Origin: Ciborinia camelliae
Taxonomy: Eukaryota > Ascomycota > Leotiomycetes > Helotiales > Sclerotiniaceae
Assembly (NCBI GenBank): GCA_025890175.1
Contig: JANPYM010000007.1
Span: forward strand, 1,678,209 to 1,742,208
DNA: 64,000 bases
Direction of reading: 5' to 3'
A program made the translations under genes and the position numbers. The notes beneath the pieces are model-generated. The model was not told the origin of the DNA. It ran no database searches and saw nothing but the letters and a program-made list of their open reading frames with translations. Within the stretch, counting starts at the first letter, position 1; the number at the start of each line of letters is the position of its first letter. This document shows positions 11,941-22,068 of this stretch, one piece after another.

Positions 11941-13039
11941 TGTGGAATAATTTGAGTTTTTGGGTGTTGCGATATTGTATTTTATTTGTTATACGTTTCA
12001 CTGCTTTTTATGAATGAAGAGGCTTCTTAAACATACCTATGGGTAGGCAGCAGATGTTCTTAAAGAACTCGTTAGATTGATTATAAATTTGTTCGGGCTT
12101 CATTTTGTGGGGTGAGCGATAGCGATAGCGTCGGCGATGTTTAACTACAGGGGTATCTAGCGCTGGCCTGAGCTTATTAGGGTCGCCGACAAAGCCAGAA
12201 ATCGACATCAAATACATTGGCAATACCTTAGGTAGGTATTTATTACCAATTTATTACCAATATCATACTGTGGAGACAGAAGTGATTTGTAATCGGTTAC
12301 ATAATCATTCTCTCATTCAATTAGTATAAATTATTTAGTTTAGCTAGCAATGAATGAAACCATCCCTTTCCCACTTAATACAAAACTCCCGATATCACAA
12401 TACCAATCCTACCCCAAAGACTGTTCAAACCGTGTCAATGTACTTACACAAACCCACGGAAGATATGCGGTACTTGGAGGTCATCATGATTGTACAGGGT
12501 GGTACAATCGGAGAACTCCCCTTTGATCTACCTGTATGAAACCGACTTCAAAGTGAAGCTAGCTGTATACAATGCGGTTTGCATCCAGTGGAATCTCACA
12601 AAAATTCGTGTGTCGACTTCCACATGTGAGGAATCTTTATTGTGACAGACAGATAGATACACCTAACTTCTCCTTGCCACACCTTCGTATCTTCTAGCCA
12701 TTTACTTTGTTTCCCCACGCTGTGCTCGAGTGAGCACTAAGGTTGTGGTAGTCAAAAATAAACGGATCACCCAGTCAATAATCGTTGCTCAATACTTAGC
12801 AAACAAAACCTTGACATGGATACCCGCATGGATAATCATCACTCAGCAGTATTCTCGTTACATTATTAGGTATCTGATGATCATTCATGTCGTTACATCC
12901 GGGTATACAACACTTGTTTCAGATGGATTCGTCACAATTGTCAATCGCTAGGACAATACTGAGGCAATGTACTTAATACCTTGATACCCACTGTGGTTTT
13001 CTGCCCATCATAATTTGGAGCATCAACATCCAAATCGGC
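11941..13039. other. Intergenic
   Basis: About 1.1 kb without a credible gene. It has a CTTAGGTAGGTATT motif near 12230 and AT-rich stretches around 12240-12345. Confidence 0.5.
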
Positions 13040-14818
13040 ATGAATAGAAGTATGAATATCGACCGAGTCTCGGGTTGTGCCGAGGCATACCCTCCGGATG
13101 CATCACTCAGCCGTGCCAACCGGCTCCTTCCGCATATACTCGAGGAAGAGGCAGGCAATGATCCGGAACGAATTGTCGCAATGGTGGCCAAAACCTCGGA
13201 TCTATCTATGGGATTCAACCAACTCACTGCCGGACAGTTCTTGCACTCTGTGGATTTTACAGCTCATTGGATCGACTCTCATATTGTCAATTCTTCCCAC
13301 GCTGAGACTTTTGCTTTCATTGGATTGCAGGACTTTCGCTACCCTATCATGGAGATCGCTGCCATGAAGACTGGAAATCCTCTCCTTTTACCTAGTCCAC
13401 GAAATGCATTGGCAAATACCATTTCACTACTTACAGCCACCAGATGTTCAAAATTATTCTACGCGTCCCAATATTCGAAACTCGCTGCACTGATTGTCGG
13501 TGTAATTCCAGGTTTAGATATCTACGAAGTACCGAGCATACAGGAGATGGTAACTGAAACCACCAAAACATATCCGTACACTAAGAGTTGGAACACACAC
13601 AAAGACGAGACAGTTCTGATTATCCATACATCGGGATCTACAGGTGCGCCAAAGCCAAAGTATTGCAGCCATGCCTATCTCAGTGGTTTCATTAACAACA
13701 CTACATTGCTTCCTGATATTCCTGGACGAACAGTTGCAGGGTTCAGATTACTCGGCAAAAACAACTTGCTATTGTGTGGGTGTAGCTTTTTTCATGGGTC
13801 CGGTCTCATAATAGGATTCGCAACTATCGCGTTGGGCACAACCTTTGTTTGTGGCCCACCGGATAAACCTTCCAGTGGAAAAATACAGCATGACATCATG
13901 AAAGTCCTTCCAATCCATGGAGTTATAAATCCGCCAAATGTTACAGAACAATTGTTCCTGGAGCATAACGAAGATCTAGAAAAAGAGATTGCGGCGTTGG
14001 AACATATTTGCTGGCTTGGAGGCGAGGAGAAAAATCTATAACTAGCAGTTGGACACGTTATTGATTAAGAATAAGGTCCATTATCCCAGAAGACAGGCGA
14101 TTTCATTATCAGACATACGAAAGCTGTTCTGTGGCAAATTTTTGGGTCGACTGAGACTGGCATGTTACCACTCCTTGTACCACCAAAATCACATTGGTCA
14201 TATATCGAATTTCACCCACAATTCTCACCAGAATTGGATCGGATATCGCCGGACTCCCCGTTGTACGAAGTAGTAGTACATAGGTTTTCCGATCCAGCAC
14301 TAGCATGGAGCCAACCTGTCTTTCACATGGTTCCCGACAAGACTCAATGGAGGAGTAGAGATATTCTACGTCGTTGCGAGGGCCCACTTCCCAATGGAGT
14401 AGGTCCGCTGTGGAAGTTTGAAAACCGAATTGATGATCAAATCATCCTTTCCAATTCTCTTAAAGTTAACCCAGTGCACGTCGAAACCTTCTTACAATCC
14501 CACCCACTGCTCAACGGATGTCTGGTGGTTGGGGAAGGGAAAAATCATTGTGGGATATTGTTGGAACCAAAAGAAGGTTCGGAACTGACGCCAGAAGATT
14601 TGGTGAAATTGGTATGGCCAGATGTAGAACAGGCCAATGATACCGTTCCAGAACATGCTCGAGTCGAGCGAGATTTGGTTCTGGTGGTGAAGACTGATAA
14701 GAGGTTTGAAAGAGCCGCCAAGGGAACTATCGTCAGATCCATTTGCTTAAGACAGCATCAGGCGGAGATTGATGATTTATATACAGCATTTGAATCACGT
14801 CAAGCAAGAGCTCATTGA
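13040..14818 (+). pseudogene. NRPS-like adenylation-domain gene, broken and truncated
   Basis: Remnant of an AMP-binding enzyme of the fungal NRPS-like (A-T-reductase) class. Residues of the A3 loop are clear (HTSGSTGAPKP), as are CSFFHGSG and the A5-like IFGSTETG. The C-terminal subdomain contains KFENRIDDQIILSNSLKVNP and the end KGTIVRS. The first part is open from 13040 to TAA at 14039. The same frame resumes with TGDFIIRHTKAVLWQIFG after two further stops (14066, 14072). A candidate intron at 14048-14089 (GTTGGA...CCCAG, 42 bp) would remove those two but leave the first TAA. The frame ends at 14818 with no carrier (T) or reductase domain behind it, only repeats. I therefore read it as a decayed gene; an error at the first stop is the alternative. 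Confidence 0.7.
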
Positions 14819-14999
14819 TTGGGAATTCCTCTAGGCCTAATATTTAGTTAAAGCCTACCTGCTTTTAGGTTTTAATTCTGTTGATAGCATGTCCACTCAT
14901 AATTCATACTTTCTTTCCGAGAGCAATAGGGCTGCCTGCTTTTGGTTGACTTGAATAACCTTATAAATAATAACTTTGCTGGATTCACCAAATTCGTTG

Positions 15000-15063
15000 G
15001 GTCGGTCAAATTCGATAGGTTTGGCAGATTCGGTGGGTTCGGTAGATTCGGTAGATTCGATAA
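15000..15063. repeat. TTCGGTAGA-type minisatellite
   Basis: Short degenerate units around ATTCGGTAGATTCGGTGGG lie directly behind the broken adenylation gene and mark the start of the repeat-rich compartment. Confidence 0.7.
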
Positions 15064-15486
15064 TTACCGATCAAAGCGCTTAGACAGGGGTGACTTATTA
15101 TCAATAAGAAGCGACTTTTATAGATGGCCATCTTTTAAAAATCTTGTTCAATATTAATATCGCATTATATAACACAACATATGGTCCTTTAAAATCAAAG
15201 TTGGTTCTGTAAATCCATAAAAGGTTAAGGTTCCCTTCTTTATTTACTATTATTACAACTCTAATGCATATATAGTACGTAATCGCATAAAGTATTCCAT
15301 GCGTATATAAACTCCTTATAGCACTCAACTCTTCAATAAAGGGTTTTTAGCAAAATTTCTAAGTAGCTTATTTTAAGCATAGCCATTCTTATATTATATA
15401 CCTAGTTAGTTTTCGTCTAATGTGGTAAGATTGGTTTCGAACTCGAGAAAGAGGGCTGAACCTCTTATAAATGCTAAAGTTGCTAC

Positions 15487-15830
15487 GAAGTGGACATAAG
15501 AAACGATCTTGATAAGTTGTTAAGAGTGTTTCTTACATCGATATCTTCTCTCAATCTATATACAACGTTCATATTATACATTCCAAGTTTATACACTGGT
15601 GTTGATCAACACCAGCATTACTACCGAAATAATACCGACAATCTTTTGCTGCGAAGTGGACGGCAAAAAAACGATCTTAATAAGTGGTTAAGAGTATTTC
15701 TTACGATAACATCTCTTAATCTACCATACTACCCTAATAATACTACCAACAATATATTATACATTCCAATTCTATATAATGGTGTTAATTGACACTAGTA
15801 TCACTATCAAATATTATAACAGAATAAGAG
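15487..15830. repeat. Two diverged direct repeats of about 165 bp with LTR-like ends
   Basis: GAAGTGGAC...AACGATCTT...GTTAAGAG...TTTCTTAC occurs at 15487 and again at 15654. Each copy continues to TTATACATTCCAA and a GGTGTT palindrome. The ending TGTTGATCAACA...TACC...CCGACA resembles the end of the solo LTRs elsewhere in the window, so these are probably old LTR fragments. The first copy contains a perfect 20-bp palindrome at 15596-15615. Confidence 0.6.
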
Positions 15831-15958
15831 ATTTCCAAGTATTGCTTATACAAATTCCAATAAAGTTAAATGTTTATTTTAGTTAGCAAAGTTTTTATTA
15901 AAAATAAAAAAACCTTATAAGTTATAGGAAATACTTACAAAGAAAAGGGGGTAAAATG

Positions 15959-15966
15959 TATAAAAC
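15959..15966 (+). promoter_or_regulatory. TATA box of the 10-cysteine secreted-protein gene
   Basis: TATAAAAC lies 157 bp upstream of the ATG at 16116, with a CT/CA-rich leader between. Confidence 0.5.
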
Positions 15967-16115
15967 AATAAACATCCCTTCCAATTGAACTCGATTTATA
16001 TTGCCATCATCCTCATACATTTCCTCATTCGAAACCCTTACCCTCATCACAAACCAACTAGTATCAACCAGCAAGCAACAAACCATACTCCTTTTAAATC
16101 GAACGAATCATCAAA

Positions 16116-16484
16116 ATGGTCAAATTCACCTCCATCGCTCTGTTCCTCATTGCCGCCATCGGCAGCGCGCAGGCTTGTACCTGGTGTCAATGCCTCTTCA
16201 AGGATGGCTCGCATTGTTGTCTCAAACAGGTAAATAATCAAGTAAAATCAACTTGAAATCAGAAAGAGAGGAAAGCTAATTTCATATGTGATGGATAATA
16301 ACAGGACGATCGTATTGGTAACCTCGATTGTACAAAGGCCTGCGACGGAGCCCGTCGTCACGATGGCACGCAGACTCTTGACGCTAGTGGCAAGGTCATT
16401 AGTGAGGGTACCGCTTGTAATGCGGGTGGAAAATACAAGTGTCTTACTATTTTCAATGTCAACAATCATGTAAACTGTCATTAG
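16116..16484 (+). CDS. Small secreted 10-cysteine protein, candidate effector
   Basis: A 97-aa predicted extracellular protein. Exon 1 is 16116-16229, the intron is 16230-16304 (GTAAAT...AACAG, phase 0), and exon 2 is 16305-16484. The signal peptide MVKFTSIALFLIAAIGSAQA ends exactly before the first cysteine. The mature part has ten cysteines in 77 residues: C-x2-C-x-C-x7-CC in exon 1 (CTWCQCLFKDGSHCC), then LDC, KAC, TAC, YKC and VNC. An even count and an SP boundary next to Cys suggest a compact disulphide-bonded fold. Similar CTWCQC...DGSHCC proteins occur in plant-associated ascomycetes as uncharacterised secreted proteins; this is my recollection and was not searched. A foldback element follows about 210 bp downstream. 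Each exon alone is under 80 codons, so the gene is easy to miss. Confidence 0.85.
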
Positions 16485-16695
16485 GCACTAGTTTATTAGT
16501 TATTACTAGCAAACCGGGTTGTGTGCAAGGAGTACCACCTAGGTGACTGGCAATATCAGGGAGCTGCCAAGGTTGTTTCCTAAGGCATGCCACAGCTAAA
16601 GCTTTTTTTGATGTTTTGTGGTACGTTGATAGGATTTAATGTTGTGGAATGGAATCAATACCTGGGAACTTGAGGTTGACAGTATCGTGGTTATA

Positions 16696-17284
16696 GTCTA
16701 CCCCGTTCGTCAATACAACGAATGGATCAATCGGTAACTCTATTAATCCATTTAATTGCGTTAAAACGTCTGGGCGTCTAATTGATCGATTGGCTTTAGT
16801 ATCAAGATTGAAGATATATTAATTGTTTTTTTAATAATATTAATAATATTAAAATAATAATTATAATTAATAATAATATTATTTTTTATATTAATTATAT
16901 ATTAATTAATAAAATATTTATTAAACAATGGAATACTTATTAATGAATCAGGATCCTATTAATTAATTAGAATCCCATTGATCAATAGGTATCCCGTTAA
17001 TGGAATGCTTATTGATTAATGAAATGTCAATTGATTAATAGGCATCCCGTCGTTCAATAAATACTCTATTAATTAATATATAATTAATATAAAAAATAGT
17101 ATTATTATTAATTATAATTATTATTTTAATATTATTAATATTATCAAAAAAAAACAATTAATATATCTTTAATCTTAATACTAAAACCAATCGATTAATT
17201 AAACACCCAAACGTTTTAATGCGATTAAATAAATCAATAAGATAGCTGATTGACCCATTTCTCGTATTGACGAACGGAGTAGAC
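16696..17284. mobile_element. 589-bp foldback / long-TIR non-autonomous element
   Basis: The ends are inverted copies: GTCTACCCCGTTCGTCAATAC-type at the left (from 16696) and its complement at the right (to 17284). The two arms stay complementary inwards for over 200 bp with scattered transitions, through GGGCGTCTAATTGATCGATT and the AT-rich blocks. Only about 100-150 bp in the middle, holding loose GGAATGCTTATTGATTAATG-like repeats, are unpaired. There is no coding capacity. I could not find a convincing target-site duplication. It is probably a MITE/foldback element; many differences between the arms are C/T or G/A, as RIP would give. Confidence 0.75.
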
Positions 17285-17650
17285 CAGTTAGATGGACTTG
17301 ATCTACAACGTGTATATTATCTTGTCTATTGGCATATCAAAATTAAAGTCTGGCATTTAAATTTCAATTTATAGGTGGAGTTATAGACTGGCCCTACCTT
17401 CCAATGGCATGGCATAAAAAAAACTTATTACATATTTACTTACCGTTTACATTCGTTATTCAAAAGAATCATATTAGAAAATATAGAAAAGTTAAAATTA
17501 TATATAAGTAGGTATTTATATAAGTATTATTATTATTATTATTATATTATTTAAAATGATATATATACATGAAGTAGAAGGGAGTGTAGTAGGTATACAT
17601 CTACTCACTTTTATACCCTCCAGCTTCTCCTCCTTCAGGCTTCTTCCCCT
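17285..17650. repeat. AT-rich spacer with ATT microsatellite
   Basis: Low-complexity sequence, including a TTA/ATT run at about 17525-17550. No gene seen. Confidence 0.6.
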
Positions 17651-17968
17651 TCATGTACCTCCCCACAACTTCTCCTCCTTCGGCTCAACTCCACACATCT
17701 TCTTCACCCCGCTCGCCAAACTCTCCGCTGTGCTTGCGATGGAGTCTGCTACTCCATTCTGCTTCTCCTTGACCCACTTCTTCCAGGTCCAGTAGGGAGT
17801 CTCGCTGCACGTCTCGCAGACGCCCTCCTTCTCTTGGACTGCGGTCCAGTGGAGTGGACAGAACTTCGCAGGTGTGCTGCCCTCCGCTGGTTTCCCACGT
17901 GGACATGTCATCACCTCCGTCTGTTCGTGCCCACACTCCTTGAATACTCTGTGTTTGGTTCGACACAT
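17651..17968 (-). CDS. MC/CGH-motif cysteine protein A
   Basis: A 105-aa predicted intracellular protein starting MCRTKHRVFKECGHEQTEV. Its cysteine spacing is MC-x9-CGH-x8-CP...CPLH...C-x2-C, shared with the genes at 20652-20909 and 27057-27515. The Cys/His pattern suggests zinc binding. After the second CxxC comes a W-rich then helical region (PYWTWKKWVKEK). There is no signal peptide and, unlike its two relatives, no C-terminal CaaX box. Past the stop a second frame (RYMKGKKPEGGEAGGYKSE) continues to 17589, so a frameshift or unseen intron near 17655 is possible. The leader is CA-rich. No known family name. Confidence 0.7.
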   Translation of the reverse strand: MCRTKHRVFKECGHEQTEVMTCPRGKPAEGSTPAKFCPLHWTAVQEKEGVCETCSETPYWTWKKWVKEKQNGVADSIASTAESLASGVKKMCGVEPKEEKLWGGT

Positions 17969-18144
17969 GATGTCGATGGTTGGTTGGTTGTTCTTGGTTG
18001 TGTGTTTGCTGTGTTGTGTGTTTGGTTGGTTTGTGTTTTTAGATGTCTGTATCTAAAAACTTGTGTATGTGTTTGATTGTATTTGTGTTTCAGTGTTTGT
18101 ATTTGTTTGTTGAATAAATTGTTGGATGGGACATGATCATGGCA

Positions 18145-18153
18145 TTTTTTATA
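18145..18153 (-). promoter_or_regulatory. TATA box of cysteine protein A gene
   Basis: On the minus strand this reads TATAAAAAA, about 177 bp upstream of the ATG at 17968. A short inverted repeat (GTTTTTAGATAC...ATCTAAAAAC) sits in the leader at about 18034-18059. Confidence 0.45.
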
Positions 18154-18230
18154 TTAGTGGTTTGGAAATTGATCGGAAATTGATTTGGCACTGTTCTGAG
18201 ATTATTCTATAGGTGGTGGGGAATTGAACA

Positions 18231-18416
18231 AATGCTCATATCATTTTCAACGGGTATGTTCAGCATGGAAACTCAAAAACAATGTAGAAACTACATATTC
18301 AGTACTGAGCAGCTCTCATTTTGTCATATTGTTTGAAATGGTATGTTTAGCATGGGAATTCCACTGGGACATACCCAAGAACAATGTAGAAACACTAAAT
18401 ATCCATTACTGAGCAG
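18231..18416. repeat. Diverged tandem direct repeat, about 95 bp
   Basis: Two neighbouring copies share GGTATGTTCAGCATGG, ACAATGTAGAAAC and TACTGAGCAGC in the same order and spacing. Function unknown; it lies upstream of cysteine protein A. Confidence 0.6.
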
Positions 18417-19429
18417 CCCCCAGTGAGGCTGCAAACTTGACATGACGGTCATTTCTAATAAAATGGAATGATACCTCTTTTTTGGTATCCCCCGGTGGTA
18501 TGGTATACAGTTGATCAACTGTGGTATGCAAAATGGTATGGCATGGTCTATTGTATTGTAGAGCTGGAAGCTACGAAGGGCTTATTAATGCCTATAACAA
18601 AGTAGAAGGTAGGGAAAAAATGGAATTATTTATCTTGAGGTATTCGGCTTACATAATTAGGTAAGAGGTATCATCACGGTATAGTAGTTTAAAGAAAAAG
18701 ATTTTTTTTTTAAAGAAGGGGACCACTTACGCCCCATCCCCCCAAGTTACTATACTGTTATGAATAGTATTTCTAAATAATAGAATGCGTTTCAGCACTC
18801 TATAAGTCCTCCCACGCTTCTATATGCCCACTGATCGCCTAGTGCAATCACGCGAGGCCTAATACAGTCACGTGCTTTAATGCCTTACGGCGCAATCACA
18901 TGCTTGAGATGTCACAACACTATTATATAAAACCGCGATCGAGTGAACAATAGCTACAAAGCTTGAAAACAAAGCTTAGGGGAAAAGGGGGGGGCGCACG
19001 CGTTTCTCCCTTTCTCTTAAACCTCCCTTTCTTCCCCGGCGTTCGGAAATTCTAATACGATAAACTAATATAATTTAGATTGTAGTAAAATCGAAAGCTT
19101 TTCGTTTTTAGATACAATCTACAAGCAAAAAAAAGTCATACAAAGATTATATACTAAATCATATACCAAATTCGTAAGAAAAGTACGTAATCCGATTGCA
19201 GTAAAATAGAGGGGTTGTTTTTCCTTCTGCCTCGAAACCCTTCCACTTTCACTTCATTTTAGGCATATAACTTTCAGATTTCCTGATATATTATTGAAAA
19301 TATCTAGTTTTGTTAAAAGAAACGGTTACTTTGTTTGGGCTAGTCCCAAAGTAGCTAAACGTAGCCTAGCGCCTCTACTGGGCATGCGGTACTCGCATGT
19401 AGAATATAGATTCGTAGCTTCGCTAGATT
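18417..19429. other. Repeat-rich intergenic, no gene recognised
   Basis: It holds CA(C/T)GTG/TCACGTG-type sites near 18870-18905 and a possible remnant of a second LTR family near 19306 (TGTTAAAAGAAACGGTTAC). A related sequence occurs near 36047 (TGTTAAAGGAACGGTTG). Nothing coding. Confidence 0.45.
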
Positions 19430-19532
19430 CTACTTGTCGCGATACTAGTGAATCTAGTATGCGGTCTATCCGCCCGCATAGCGGGCATATAAGCCCTACG
19501 CAGATCGATCTTTAATCGATGTGGAATACATA

Positions 19533-20004
19533 ATAGTCGGCGTGGGCTCCTACCTACGTTCCTACGGTAGTCGGTGTATTTAATTAAGATTTTTTATTTA
19601 ATTAAAATCTCCGAATAAAAGTTGATACGTTCCGAACTTAACGAATAAATTAAATATTCCGAATGTTGCGATACCAGTGAATCTGCAGGGCAGATTCACC
19701 GGAGCGTGCGGCCGCGTGCGGCCGGTATGCCCGCGTAGCGGGCATATAAGCTCGCAGATCGATCTACGATCGATCTGCATGCTTTTAACAATATACTACC
19801 TTACCATTGATATATCAATTATACCACCGAGGTGATTCGACACCGAAAAAGCTTATTCATAACTTATTAATATGCTTACAAATATCTTCGCTTATTCGAT
19901 TTCGAAACGTATCAACCTTTATTCGAAGACCTTAATTAAATAAAAAACCTTAATTAAATACACCGACTATTGTAGGAACGTAGGTAGAAGCCTACGCCGA
20001 CTAT
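19533..20004. mobile_element. TA-flanked inverted-repeat element (MITE), middle layer
   Basis: Ends ATAGTCGGCGT...ACGCCGACTAT flanked by TA on both sides (19531-19532, 20005-20006), as for Tc1/mariner-type insertions. The arms are about 105 bp long and mostly identical when one is reversed: TCGGTGTATTTAATTAAG...GTTGATACGTT pairs with AACGTATCAAC...CTTAATTAAATACACCGA. It is split by the solo LTR at 19664-19842; its own length would be about 288 bp. No coding capacity. Confidence 0.75.
19664..19842 (-). mobile_element. Solo LTR (innermost layer)
   Basis: A 179-bp element running from TGTTGCGATACCAGTGAATC to ACCGAGGTGATTCGACA, flanked by perfect CCGAA duplications (19659-19663, 19843-19847). 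It contains four back-to-back hairpins: GTGAATCTG...CAGATTCAC, a doubled GTGCGGCC, TGCCCGC-gta-GCGGGCA followed by TATAAG, and GCAGATCGATC...GATCGATCTGC. Confidence 0.85.
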
Positions 20005-20279
20005 TATATATTATACTAATTGTTGATCAACAACATTATACCATCGAGGAGATTCCAACACTACTACTTCTTACCTTAATCAATCCAATAACTATACTTT
20101 CTATATATTCTAGAAGGAGTTATAGTCTTAGAAGTCATAACTCTTAATAAGCTTTTTGTTTTTCAATATTATTATTTATATTTGTATCTTATTTATTCTT
20201 TTATAAGGGTCTTGGGCTATATAAAGAATTCACTAATACTATAGAAAAACCAGAATGATATACCAGAGTGATTATATAA

Positions 20280-20375
20280 TGTCGCGATGCCAGTGAATCT
20301 GCAGAGCAGATTCACCAGGGCGTGCGGCCGATATACCCGTTGCGCGGGCATATAAGCCCATGCAGATCGATCTAC
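20280..20375 (-). mobile_element. Truncated LTR of the same family
   Basis: Begins TGTCGCGATGCCAGTGAATC and runs in step with the LTR at 19664 through the GTGAATCTG/CAGATTCAC hairpin, CCCGT-tgc-GCGGG, GCATATAAG and GCAGATCGATCT. It then loses similarity; no opposite end or target duplication was found. Confidence 0.7.
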
Positions 20376-20651
20376 AGAAAGCTATAACCTGCTGGACGTA
20401 ACGAGTGGACGTATTATTCACATTTTATTGAACATCTTTTTATATTATGTTTAAGATTTATTATTATTATTATTAGATTTTTTATAAGAAAACAGATTTT
20501 TAAATATTTGGGAATGTTTGTTTTCCCGAGGTATATATGTTTGAAATGAAGAGAGGGTATATTATAAATACACACGTTTGTATATACGGCTTTCTCACTC
20601 TCCTTCACTCTGACCTTCGCCGACTGCTGGTCATTATGTTCGCGCCAGCGC

Positions 20652-20909
20652 TCACATAATGGCACAACAATACGGCTCCGCACGTCTTGACCTCCTCTTC
20701 CTGTCAGCTCGCTCTCTTGCCTTCCGTGTGGCCCTTCTGCGAGCTCTCCGCTCTGCACGGCTGCACACAGTGCATGGTCCATCCTTGATGAACTCCTGAG
20801 TTCGGTAGTCAGGACATCGTCGTGTGGTCTTCTTCCTCTTGGGGCAGTAGTGCTGAGTTGTGAGTGTGTGTCCGCATGCATCATACTTGGTGTGGTTCTC
20901 TGTGCACAT
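20652..20909 (-). CDS. MC/CGH-motif cysteine protein B with CaaX box
   Basis: An 85-aa protein starting MCTENHTKYDACGHTL. Spacing is MC-x9-CGH-x7-CP...CPD...C-x2-C, as in the proteins at 17651 and 27057. The second half is strongly basic (about twenty Arg/Lys after CTVCS), and the chain ends CCAIM. C-A-I-M is a CaaX box, so farnesylation plus a polybasic patch, as in small GTPases, would direct it to the inner face of a membrane. That localisation is inferred, not shown. The leader is A/C-rich (repeated GAAACA). No intron needed and no recognised family. Confidence 0.7.
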   Translation of the reverse strand: MCTENHTKYDACGHTLTTQHYCPKRKKTTRRCPDYRTQEFIKDGPCTVCSRAERRARRRATRKARERADRKRRSRRAEPYCCAIM

Positions 20910-22060
20910 GTGTTGTGTTTGTTTTTTCTGTTTGTTTCTGTGTTTCTGTTTCTTGTTTCTTGTTTTTTGTTTCTGTTGTTATTGCTTTTTCTTCTTTCTC
21001 CGTTCTGGAAGCTTTTAGATATACTACTCGCCAATAACTGTCCATGATCTGTTCGTACCTTAATCTAGGGTAATACAGCAGTTATTTCTATAGTGTACAG
21101 GATATTCTCAATACGCCTTACCATGGTGATATGTATTCATTGTTTCAAAGATGTTTCAATACGTAGTATCAGAATCCAACCTATTACCATTATTAAGCCT
21201 TTTTGTACAATACCACATATCACTAATAGAGTACGGAAATTCTAGAATGCTTTTCCTTCCCGATTAATGTTTGTTAAAATGTATCAGCTAAATATGAAAA
21301 TAGGGCGTAGTGAAGTTCTCAATAGCAGTAACTATAATACCAATTCGCACTTTCGATATCACTCGTGGACAGCAAATGATTTGACGTCCGCAATTTTCAT
21401 CCTTGATACTCTCAATACTTAAAATTAATCCAGGAATTAGAAGGATGGACCTATATAAACATGAGACAGTATGAGAACAACTTTAACACGCTCCGTATAG
21501 ACAGGAAAGTGGGTTTTGTCACTTCACCCACCATAGAAGATTGTCTGACAACTCTTTCTTACATAATCTCAGCAACTAGGCCGATTTTATATATTCAAAT
21601 TCTAACGAGTCAGGAGGAAAGTCGGATAGATATTGACGAGTCTGATGTTGATGGAAAAATTCTGATTCTTCCATAATTCTCTGAATTTGAGAAACGAAGA
21701 TATCAATTTAGACAGAGAAAGGGAACATATACAGGGAACATATACTTGGAACATATACTTCAAAGCGTCATTCTTCTGACTTCAACTTTGTAGATTGTTT
21801 CTCTTCAATACTATCTTTTGATGTCCATACTACGCACAATTTGATACCTTCAAATGGGCGCGGATGAGCACGCCCTAGGGTTGTGATACCGTCATATCAA
21901 AGTGCCACTCTCAGTTTATATCGTGTCACAGGTTTTTTATGTATGTAAATAATGCAATCAAAAGATTATAATAGGCGTAGAAAATAAATGAGGTTTACTC
22001 AATTTAACCTGAAAATTACCCTATTAGGTAATATCCGGAATGTCATGATTGATGGAACCG
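20910..22060. other. Intergenic, no gene recognised
   Basis: Upstream region of cysteine protein B up to the hAT-like element. A 71-codon frame at 21461 has no resemblance to known proteins. A short direct repeat (GGAACATATAC, three times) lies at about 21721-21760. Confidence 0.5.
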
Positions 22061-22068
22061 TAGAGAAC

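Larger units (their letters stand above)
19435..20060 (-). mobile_element. Solo LTR (outer layer of a nested insertion)
   Basis: Starts TGTCGCGATACTAGTGAATC and ends GAGGAGATTCCAACA, flanked by a perfect 5-bp target duplication CTACT (19430-19434 and 20061-20065). Inside are the hairpin CCCGC-ata-GCGGG next to GCATATAAG and a TGTTGATCAACA palindrome near the far end. It is interrupted by the element at 19533-20004; without that its own length would be about 150 bp. Called minus because, read on the minus strand, it begins TGTTGGAATC like typical copia LTRs. No internal retroelement sequence remains. Confidence 0.8.

Noticed and set aside
13040..14038. An intact 333-aa AMP-binding protein
   Set aside because: The adenylation domain plainly continues in the same frame beyond the stop, so this is the front part of a broken gene rather than a complete protein.
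20414..21034. A 206-codon minus-strand frame overlapping cysteine protein B
   Set aside because: It begins in the A-rich leader and ends in AT-rich sequence; the overlapping frame with the MC/CGH motif and CaaX box is the convincing one.
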